DNA of 6,318 bases, taken from the NCBI GenBank assembly GCA_900320815.1, contig ONTY01000089.1:1-6318 (forward strand), in the 5' to 3' direction. Source of the DNA: an uncultured Pseudomonadota bacterium (GTDB taxonomy: Bacteria > Pseudomonadota > Gammaproteobacteria > Burkholderiales > Burkholderiaceae_C). Position 1 is the first letter of the stretch. Each line of letters starts with the position of its first letter. The notes beneath the pieces were generated by a model that saw only the letters and a program-made list of their open reading frames with translations, was not told the origin of the DNA and did no database searches. A program made the position numbers and the translations under genes. Shown here piece by piece: positions 1 through 4,945 of this stretch.

Positions 1-25
1 ATAAACGTGGTATGTAGATAGAGGT

Positions 26-694
26 TCAGGGATGCGTCTGCCTTGCCTCGCGCACTGCCAATGCCGCAGCCGCCACAGGCGCGAAGCTGCGGCGGTGTTG
101 CGGACAGGGTCCATGCTGCTGCAGGGCGGCGAGGTGCGCGGCGGTGCCGTAGCCCTTGTGCGCGGCAAAGCCATATTGGGGGTATTGCTCGTCAAGCTGC
201 TGGCAGAGCCAGTCGCGGCGCACTTTGGCGACGATGGAAGCCGCCGAGATTGCGGGCACGAGGGCGTCGCCGCGCACCACGGCGTGGGCGGGCACGGCAA
301 GCGCGGGCAGGCGGTTGCCGTCCACGAGCACCAGGCGCGGGGGCAGGCGCAGGCCGGCGATGGCGCGCTGCATGGCCAGCAGCGTTGCCTGCAGGATGTT
401 GAGGCGATCAATTTCTTGCACGCTGGCTTCGCCCACGGCGCAGCAGAGGGCGCGCTCGCAGATGAGGTCGTGCAGGCGCTCGCGGCGCCGGGGCGAGAGG
501 CGTTTGGAGTCGGCCAATCCCGCAATGGGCTGGCGCGGGTCCAGGATGACGGCGGCGGCAATCACGGGGCCAGCCAGCGGGCCGCGCCCGGCTTCGTCCA
601 CGCCAGCGAGCAGCGGCTCAGCGCGCCAGCGGCGCAGCGCCTCGCGCGAGGGAGCGGCGCTTTTATGTGTGCGCAAGGAGGCTCTGGATGACAT
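26..694 (-). CDS. rnhB: Ribonuclease HII
   Basis: Cleaves the RNA strand of RNA-DNA hybrids and nicks at single ribonucleotides in DNA; cytoplasmic. Numbering from the ATG at 694 gives 222 residues against 198 in E. coli. The first ~27 residues are a basic, poorly conserved leader. The core opens with AGVDEAGRG (30-38), carrying catalytic D33 and E34 and the GRG substrate-sensing loop. The other two metal-binding acidic residues are D125 in VDGN and D143 in RGD. The ISAASI(V)AK block (149-157), PQYGF (172-176), HKGYGT (179-184) and HRRSF (200-204) also match the family. The ATG at 694 was chosen as the only ATG close upstream of the core; it overlaps the lpxB 3' end by 32 bases, which suggests translational coupling. 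No clear Shine-Dalgarno precedes it, and the frame stays open upstream into lpxB, so a TTG at 676 is possible. Function is near certain; the exact start is not. Confidence 0.93.
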   Translation of the reverse strand: MSSRASLRTHKSAAPSREALRRWRAEPLLAGVDEAGRGPLAGPVIAAAVILDPRQPIAGLADSKRLSPRRRERLHDLICERALCCAVGEASVQEIDRLNILQATLLAMQRAIAGLRLPPRLVLVDGNRLPALAVPAHAVVRGDALVPAISAASIVAKVRRDWLCQQLDEQYPQYGFAAHKGYGTAAHLAALQQHGPCPQHRRSFAPVAAAALAVREARQTHP

Positions 695-1883
695 CGGCAG
701 CCAGAAATGCGCTGTCGCGGCGCAACTCGTGGTGCAGGGCGGTGAAACGCTGCTGCAAGGCGGCGACTTCGTCGGGGTGCGCCAGCCAGTGCTGCACAGC
801 GGCGGCCAGCGCGGCGGGGGTGGCGGCGTGCTGCAGCAATTCAGGCACGGCAAAGGGGGCATCGGGCGCGTCGGCCCACTGATGCGCGGGCACGTTTGCC
901 GGGCGCTGCAGCCAGCGAAGCGGCGCGCAGAGGATGTTGGGCAGCCCGACCCACGGCAATTGCCGCCGGCGGCGCATGAGCCAGTAGCTTGCGGCGGGCA
1001 TGGCGTAGGCGATGACCATGGGGCGTTTCATCAGCGCCGCTTCCAGCGTGGCGGTGCCGCTGGCAATGAGCGTGACGTCGCAAGCGGCCAAGGCGTCTTG
1101 CGCGCGCCCGCGCAGCAGCAGCAGGCGTTCTTTTTCTGCTGCGGTCAGCATTTCACCCGCCAGCGCCTGCACCCTGTCAAACAGGTGCGGCACGGCGGGC
1201 AGCACAAGCTGCGTGATGGCGCCGCTTTGCAGCACCTGCTGCGCGGCCTGAAAAAAGCGGCGCCCGAGATGCTGCACTTCCGCCGTGCGGCTGCCGGGCA
1301 GCAGCGCCAGCACCCTGCCCTGCTGCGGCAGGCCAAGCGCCGCGCGCGCGGCGGCACGGTTAGGCTCCATCGGAATGACACCCGCCAGCGGGTGGCCGAT
1401 GTAGGTGGCGGCAATGCCGGCGGCGCGCAGCAAGTCAGGCTCAAAGGGGAAAAGGCAGAGCACATGGTCGGCGGCGCGGCGCAGGCGCAGCAGCTTTTCC
1501 GGACGCCACGCCCAAAACGACGGGCTCACGAAGTGCAGCGTGGCAATGCCGGCGCTGCGCAGACGCTCTTCCAGCGCAAAGTTGAAGTCCGGCGCGTCCA
1601 CGCCGATGAACAGGTCAGGTTTTTCCGCCAGCAGCCGCCCTCCCACATTGCGGCGCAGGCGCAGCAGCGCGGGCAGGCGCGGCAGCACCTCCCAGTAGCC
1701 GCGCACGGAGAGTTTTTCCACCGGCTCCCAGACTTCAAAGCCCTGAGCGGCCATGTACGCGCCGCCAATGCCCGCCGCGCGCATCGCCGGCCAGCGCGCC
1801 GCCAGCGCCGCCAGAAGCTGCGCGGCGAGCACGTCGCCTGAGGCTTCGCCAGCGGCGAGCGCAAAGAAGGGGGTAGCGGGCAT
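663..1883 (-). CDS. lpxB: Lipid-A-disaccharide synthase (GT19)
   Basis: Joins UDP-2,3-diacylglucosamine to lipid X to form the beta-1,6 lipid A disaccharide, releasing UDP, at the inner face of the cytoplasmic membrane. The 406-residue product shows family motifs in order: AGEASGD (11-17), GVDAPDFN (94-101, containing the conserved catalytic Asp region), SPSFWAWR (120-127), GHP (163-165), LLPGSR (194-199) and [11 protein letters not shown] (274-284, in the nucleotide-sugar binding C-terminal domain). It is longer than the 382-residue E. coli enzyme. Much of the excess is about 22 residues between NIL (316-318) and VPELLQ (346-351), where relatives have only a few residues; the reading frame is intact through it. 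The ATG at 1883 puts [17 protein letters not shown] at the usual distance from the N-terminus; an in-frame TTG at 1910 would add nine residues. Neither start has a good Shine-Dalgarno. The gene follows a 169-bp gap with a large inverted repeat, so it may also have its own promoter. Confidence 0.96.
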   Translation of the reverse strand: MPATPFFALAAGEASGDVLAAQLLAALAARWPAMRAAGIGGAYMAAQGFEVWEPVEKLSVRGYWEVLPRLPALLRLRRNVGGRLLAEKPDLFIGVDAPDFNFALEERLRSAGIATLHFVSPSFWAWRPEKLLRLRRAADHVLCLFPFEPDLLRAAGIAATYIGHPLAGVIPMEPNRAAARAALGLPQQGRVLALLPGSRTAEVQHLGRRFFQAAQQVLQSGAITQLVLPAVPHLFDRVQALAGEMLTAAEKERLLLLRGRAQDALAACDVTLIASGTATLEAALMKRPMVIAYAMPAASYWLMRRRRQLPWVGLPNILCAPLRWLQRPANVPAHQWADAPDAPFAVPELLQHAATPAALAAAVQHWLAHPDEVAALQQRFTALHHELRRDSAFLAADVIQSLLAHT

Positions 1884-1918
1884 GGTGGAGGTTTCGTGCA
1901 ACGCCGACAAAATATCAG

Positions 1919-2042
1919 CAGGTATACATTTATCACCGGCTCAACAGGCCGGCAATCAAATACATCTCTTTATAGTATATAGATACCCACTGAGAATGCA
2001 TTCCATCGCCGGCAACTTGAGCCGGCTGGAAATATATACCCA
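1919..2042. repeat. Long imperfect inverted repeat between lpxA and lpxB
   Basis: Two 45-base arms, 1921-1965 and 1996-2040, are inverted copies of one another, flanking a 30-base AT-rich spacer. By ungapped comparison 33 of 45 positions pair as Watson-Crick. The outer ends read GGTATA and TATACC. Five of the twelve mismatches become G-U pairs in RNA from the minus (operon) strand. That gives 38 of 45 pairs, interrupted by two 3x3 internal loops and one G-G mismatch, with two further wobble pairs at the outer edge (1919-1920 with 2041-2042). Each arm also holds its own small hairpin: CCGGC/GCCGG at 1936-1940 and 1948-1952, and GCCGGC/GCCGGC at 2008-2013 and 2021-2026, both with 7-base loops. 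Neither is followed by a T-run on the transcribed strand, so this is not an intrinsic terminator. It could be a MITE- or REP-doublet-like mobile repeat, or an RNA processing or regulatory structure. No clear target-site duplication is visible. Confidence 0.75.
1969..1996 (-). promoter_or_regulatory. Possible internal promoter for lpxB-rnhB
   Basis: On the minus strand, TTCTCA (1996-1991) lies 16 bases upstream of TATAAA (1974-1969), a sigma70-like pair with a weak -35 (TT..CA) and a good -10. An overlapping TATACT (1979-1974) is an alternative -10, but no -35 at suitable spacing goes with it. The pair sits in the spacer and inner edge of the inverted repeat, about 85 bases upstream of the lpxB ATG. 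AT-rich DNA in a GC-rich genome yields such matches by chance, so this is only a candidate. If real, it would let lpxB and rnhB be transcribed separately from the upstream genes. Confidence 0.3.
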
Positions 2043-2052
2043 TGCACTGTTT

Positions 2053-2853
2053 TTAGCGCACGATGCCGCGCCCGGAGGCGCGCAGGAACTCCAGCATCAG
2101 TGCCACGTCTGCATCGCCCTCCGCCACCTTGCCATGCAGCGCGGCGATGGCACCGCGCGCTTCTTCCAGCGTCAGGCCACGGCGATACAGCAGGCGGTAC
2201 ATCTGCCGCACCTGTGCGATGCGTTCAGTGGAAAAGCCGCGCCGCCGCAGTCCCTCGGCGTTGATGGTTTGTGCATGGGCCGGGTTGCCGCCAGCGGTAA
2301 CAAAAGGAGGCACGTCTTGCGCCAGGCGCGTCTGGAATGCCGTCATGGCGTGCGCGCCCACGCGCCCGTACTGGTGCACGCCAGTCAGCCCGCCGAGAAA
2401 GACCCAGTCGTCCAGGTGCACGTGGCCAGCGAGCTGCACAGCGTTGGCCAGGATGATGTGACTGCCAAGCTGGCAGTCGTGCGCCACGTGCACGTAGGCC
2501 ATGATCCAGTTGTCATCGCCCAGGCGCGTGGCGCCGGCGTCTTGCACAGTGCCGGTGTTGATGGTGACGAACTCGCGAATGGTGTTGCCGCAGCCAATTT
2601 CCAGGCGCGTCGGCTCGCCGGCGTATTTCTTGTCTTGCGGCTCAGCGCCGATGCTGGCGAACTGGAAGATACGGTTGCCTGGCCCGATGGTGGTGTGGCC
2701 GCCTATGACGCAGTGCGCGCCGATGCGGCAGCCCGCGCCAATGCGCACGTGCGCGCCGATGACGGTGTAGGCGCCCACAGCGACGCTGCTGTCCAGCTCA
2801 GCGCCCGGGGCAATCTGGGCGGTGGGATGGATGCCGTGATCGGGCAGGCTCAT
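2053..2853 (-). CDS. lpxA: UDP-N-acetylglucosamine acyltransferase
   Basis: First enzyme of lipid A synthesis: transfers a 3-hydroxyacyl chain from ACP to the 3-OH of UDP-GlcNAc in the cytoplasm, as a homotrimer. The 266-residue product (262 in E. coli) has the left-handed beta-helix of imperfect hexapeptide repeats over roughly residues 8-185 and a helical C-terminal domain (about 196-266, from [10 protein letters not shown]). It aligns with E. coli LpxA without gaps through the active site: H122 and catalytic H125 in VHVAHDC, H144 and H160, plus QFASIG (64-69) and [12 protein letters not shown] (76-87). At the position of E. coli G173, which sets acyl length, it has Phe. The ATG at 2853 matches the family start but has no visible Shine-Dalgarno. 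It is in the same frame as fabZ, 27 bases past the fabZ stop, which suggests coupled translation. The stop is followed by the 169-bp gap before lpxB. Confidence 0.97.
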   Translation of the reverse strand: MSLPDHGIHPTAQIAPGAELDSSVAVGAYTVIGAHVRIGAGCRIGAHCVIGGHTTIGPGNRIFQFASIGAEPQDKKYAGEPTRLEIGCGNTIREFVTINTGTVQDAGATRLGDDNWIMAYVHVAHDCQLGSHIILANAVQLAGHVHLDDWVFLGGLTGVHQYGRVGAHAMTAFQTRLAQDVPPFVTAGGNPAHAQTINAEGLRRRGFSTERIAQVRQMYRLLYRRGLTLEEARGAIAALHGKVAEGDADVALMLEFLRASGRGIVR

Positions 2854-2880
2854 ACGGGGCAGAGAATGAGAGCAACAAAA

Positions 2881-3324
2881 TCAGCCGACGTCGCGCATGG
2901 TGCACATGATGGCTGCTTCGCACGCGGTTTCCTCGCCCACAGTGGCACGGCAGTTGAAGCGGTAGATGCCGCCGCGCGCCCTGTCAAGGGCTGCGTGCAG
3001 CATGAGCTGGTCGCCCGGCTCCACGGGGTGCTTGAAGCGCGCGCCGTCAATGCCCACGAAATAGAACACCTGGTTGTCGCCCAGCGACACGCCCTCGGTT
3101 TCAAACGCCAGCAGCGCGCAGCTTTGCGCCATCGCCTCCAACATGAGTACGCCGGGCATGATGGGGCGCCCGGGAAAGTGGCCGGTAAAGCATGGCTCGT
3201 TGACGGTGACGTTCTTGACGGCGCGAATCGTCTTGGCCTGCACGTCAATGTCCAGCACTCTGTCCACCAGCAAAAACGGGTAGCGGTGCGGCAGCTTGCT
3301 CATGATGTGGTGGATGTCCTGCAT
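2881..3324 (-). CDS. fabZ: 3-hydroxyacyl-ACP dehydratase
   Basis: Dehydrates (3R)-hydroxyacyl-ACP to trans-2-enoyl-ACP in fatty acid elongation, in the cytoplasm. The 147-residue hotdog-fold protein is full length (151 in E. coli). The signature GHFPGRPIMPGVLMLEAMAQ (48-67) carries the catalytic pair H49 and E63. PHRYPFLLVDRV (12-23), AVKNVTVNEP (35-44) and the C-terminal half with ARFKHPVEPGDQ also fit FabZ. FabA is excluded by the short length and FabZ-type motif. Its place between lpxD and lpxA is the standard one; it competes with LpxA and LpxD for 3-hydroxyacyl-ACP. The ATG at 3324 is preceded by a weak GAAAG; M8 is a less likely start. The 70-base gap to lpxD (3325-3394) contains a short GC hairpin (CGCGC 3358-3362, GCGCG 3370-3374) without a T-run, and no ORF. 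Confidence 0.97.
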   Translation of the reverse strand: MQDIHHIMSKLPHRYPFLLVDRVLDIDVQAKTIRAVKNVTVNEPCFTGHFPGRPIMPGVLMLEAMAQSCALLAFETEGVSLGDNQVFYFVGIDGARFKHPVEPGDQLMLHAALDRARGGIYRFNCRATVGEETACEAAIMCTMRDVG

Positions 3325-3394
3325 GGCGTATAGCTTTCAATAAATACGTGTTCTCTCCGCGCTGCGGCGGCGCGCCGGGCGTGGTGTGTAGGGT

Positions 3395-4396
3395 TCAGGA
3401 GGCTCCTGCAACAGCAAGGAGTTGCTGCTCCAGGCTGCGGATGCGCTCGCGCAGGCGGTGGATTTGCTTGAGCGCAGCAGCGTTCTTTTCCCACTGCGCG
3501 TTGTCGTCCAGCGGGAAAAAGCCCGTGTAGTGCCCCGGGCGGCGAATGGAGCGCGTGACGATGGACGCCGAGGAAATGTGCACATGGTCGGCAATGTGCA
3601 GGTGCCCAAGAATCATGCCGGCGCCACCCACGGTGCAATGCGCGCCAATGTGCGCGCTGCCCGCCACGCCCACGCAGCCAGCCATCGCCGTGTGGCGCCC
3701 GATGTGGCAGTTGTGAGCAATCTGGATGAGGTTGTCGAGCTTGACGCCGTCTTCAATCACGGTATCGCCCAGCGCGCCACGGTCAATGCAGGTGTTGGCG
3801 CCGATTTCCACATCATCGCCAATGCGCACGGCGCCGAGCTGCTCAATCTTTTCCCAGCCACCTTCTGGCGTGGACGCAAAGCCGAAGCCGTCGCCACCAA
3901 TGACAGCACCACTCTGGATGAGGCAGCGCGCGCCAATGCTGCACCCCTGCTCTATCGTGACGCGCTCGCGGATGATGGTGCCGGCGCCAATGCGCGCGCC
4001 GCGCCCGATAAAGCTCAGCGCACCGACGCTGGCGCTGGGATCAATGATGGCACCTTCTTCCACCACGGCGCTGGGATGGATACCCGGCTGTGGCACGGCG
4101 CCGTGCACGCGCTGCCAAAGCTGCGTGAGGCGGGCGAAGTACAGGTGCGGGTTGTCGGTGACGATGCAGTCCCCGCGTGCGGCAGCAGCCTCACGCATGG
4201 CAGGTGCGACGATGACGCAGCCCGCCTGCGAGCCTTTGAGTGCGTGCGTCAGCCGCGCGTCGGCCAGGAAGCTCAACTCATCCGGCTGCGCAGCCTCCAG
4301 CGGTGCCAAGCGCGCAATGCCGCGCTGCGCATCGCCCAGCAACTCGCCGCCCAGCGCGGCAACGATGTCCCCAACGCGCAGCGTCACCGGTGCCAT
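3395..4396 (-). CDS. lpxD: UDP-3-O-acylglucosamine N-acyltransferase
   Basis: Third step of lipid A synthesis: adds a 3-hydroxyacyl chain from ACP to the 2-amino group of UDP-3-O-acyl-glucosamine; cytoplasmic homotrimer. The 333 residues have the three LpxD parts: an N-terminal uridine-binding domain (about 1-100, with [15 protein letters not shown] at 39-53), a left-handed beta-helix of hexapeptide repeats (about 105-285), and a C-terminal charged helix (about 305-328, [17 protein letters not shown]) that in the family contacts ACP. The catalytic His is H228 in QIAHN (225-229), equivalent to E. coli H239; IGGDGFGFA (166-174) and CIDRGAL (203-209) are also characteristic. GGAGGAGG abuts the ATG at 4396. 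That spacing is too tight for ideal initiation, and an in-frame GTG three codons later (4387) lies 9 bases from AGGAGG, so the true start may be there. It begins 25 bases after skp, past a small hairpin. Confidence 0.96.
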   Translation of the reverse strand: MAPVTLRVGDIVAALGGELLGDAQRGIARLAPLEAAQPDELSFLADARLTHALKGSQAGCVIVAPAMREAAAARGDCIVTDNPHLYFARLTQLWQRVHGAVPQPGIHPSAVVEEGAIIDPSASVGALSFIGRGARIGAGTIIRERVTIEQGCSIGARCLIQSGAVIGGDGFGFASTPEGGWEKIEQLGAVRIGDDVEIGANTCIDRGALGDTVIEDGVKLDNLIQIAHNCHIGRHTAMAGCVGVAGSAHIGAHCTVGGAGMILGHLHIADHVHISSASIVTRSIRRPGHYTGFFPLDDNAQWEKNAAALKQIHRLRERIRSLEQQLLAVAGAS

Positions 4397-4404
4397 CCTC
4401 CTCC
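4397..4404 (-). promoter_or_regulatory. Strong Shine-Dalgarno of lpxD
   Basis: The minus strand reads GGAGGAGG immediately before the lpxD ATG. GGAGG at 4404-4400 leaves 3 bases to the ATG; AGGAGG at 4402-4397 leaves none, but leaves 9 to the GTG at codon 4. It is the only strong ribosome binding site visible in front of any complete gene here, so lpxD may initiate independently while lpxA, lpxB and rnhB look coupled or weakly initiated. Confidence 0.75.
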
Positions 4405-4405
4405 A

Positions 4406-4422
4406 AGCGCGGCTGCCGCGCT
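4406..4422 (-). promoter_or_regulatory. GC hairpin at the skp stop / lpxD ribosome binding site
   Basis: The minus-strand RNA can form a perfect 7-bp stem AGCGCGG-CAG-CCGCGCT with a 3-base loop. Its first base is the last base of the skp TGA stop, and it ends one base before the TGGAGGAGG of lpxD. No U-run follows, so it is not an intrinsic terminator. Its position suggests an effect on coupling, ribosome access to lpxD, or mRNA end stability. Confidence 0.6.
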
Positions 4423-4934
4423 CATTTGTTGGCGTTGAGTGCGCGAATCACCTGATCGGTGATGTCCAGAGCGGGGTTGATATACACCGCCTCTTGCAGG
4501 ATGACGTCGTACTTGCCCGCTTCTGCCACCTGTTTGACGATGGCGTTGGCGCGATCCAGGATGTGCTGGAGCTCTTCCTGCTTGCGCGCGTTCAGGTCTT
4601 CCTGAAACTCGCGGCGGCGGCGCTGCAAGTCGCGGTCTTGTTCGAGCAGGCGGCGCTGGCGCGTCTGGCGCTGGCCGTCGCTCATCGTGGGCGCCTCGCG
4701 CTCAAATCGCTCGGACTCGGCGCGCAGTGCATCAGCGGCGCTGCTGATGTCGCGCTCGCGTTTGGAAAACTCCTGCTCGAGCTTGGTTTGCGCGGCCTTG
4801 GCGGGTTGCGCCTCACGCAACATGCGGTCGGTGTTGATGAAGCCGATGCGCGAGGTGATCGAGGTTTGCGCCAGCGGCGCACAAGCAAAAGCCGCCAGAG
4901 CGGCGGCCATCATCCATTGACGGGCGGCAATCAT
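4422..4934 (-). CDS. skp: Periplasmic chaperone Skp (OmpH family)
   Basis: Holds unfolded outer-membrane proteins in the periplasm and delivers them to the BAM complex; works as a trimer with long coiled-coil arms. From the ATG at 4934 the product is 170 residues. Residues 1 to about 22 look like a Sec signal peptide (R5, hydrophobic [15 protein letters not shown], then QT). [11 protein letters not shown] (29-39) is the body-domain strand of the family. Residues about 45-135 are a highly charged heptad-rich coiled coil ([22 protein letters not shown]), and the end ([22 protein letters not shown]) matches the C-terminal body strand and helix of E. coli Skp. An upstream TTG at 4949 overlaps the bamA stop as TTGA and would add five residues; neither start has a clear Shine-Dalgarno, and the ATG gives the more usual signal peptide. 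The gene directly follows bamA, its functional partner. Predicted secreted; there is no proper lipobox at C18. Confidence 0.93.
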   Translation of the reverse strand: MIAARQWMMAAALAAFACAPLAQTSITSRIGFINTDRMLREAQPAKAAQTKLEQEFSKRERDISSAADALRAESERFEREAPTMSDGQRQTRQRRLLEQDRDLQRRRREFQEDLNARKQEELQHILDRANAIVKQVAEAGKYDVILQEAVYINPALDITDQVIRALNANK

Positions 4935-4945
4935 GGGTATCTTGC

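Noticed and set aside
1..25. Terminator after rnhB
   Set aside because: The 25 visible bases contain no inverted repeat; any terminator lies outside the window.
156..1841. A 561-codon open frame on the plus strand, antisense to rnhB and lpxB
   Set aside because: The minus-strand frames are unmistakable conserved enzymes. The plus translation is low-complexity Arg/Ala/Gln-rich with no recognisable domain, as expected from GC-rich codon bias on the opposite strand.
1936..1952. Intrinsic terminator at the CCGGC/GCCGG hairpin between lpxA and lpxB
   Set aside because: Only a 5-bp stem, and no T-run follows on the transcribed minus strand. The same holds for the hairpin at 2008-2026.
1919..2042. 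Complete insertion sequence in the lpxA-lpxB gap
   Set aside because: The element is only about 120 bp, has no ORF and no clear target-site duplication, so at most it is a non-autonomous repeat.
1753..3333. A 526-codon plus-strand open frame crossing lpxB, the intergenic gap, lpxA and fabZ
   Set aside because: It runs antisense across three gene boundaries with no domain, signal or ribosome binding site, so it is a shadow frame. Its passage through the intergenic gap is chance.
4422..4934. Skp as a lipoprotein, because of the Cys in its signal peptide (AFAC at 15-18)
   Set aside because: The residues before C18 do not fit the lipobox consensus (no Leu/Val/Ile at -3, Phe at -2), and Skp is a soluble periplasmic protein.
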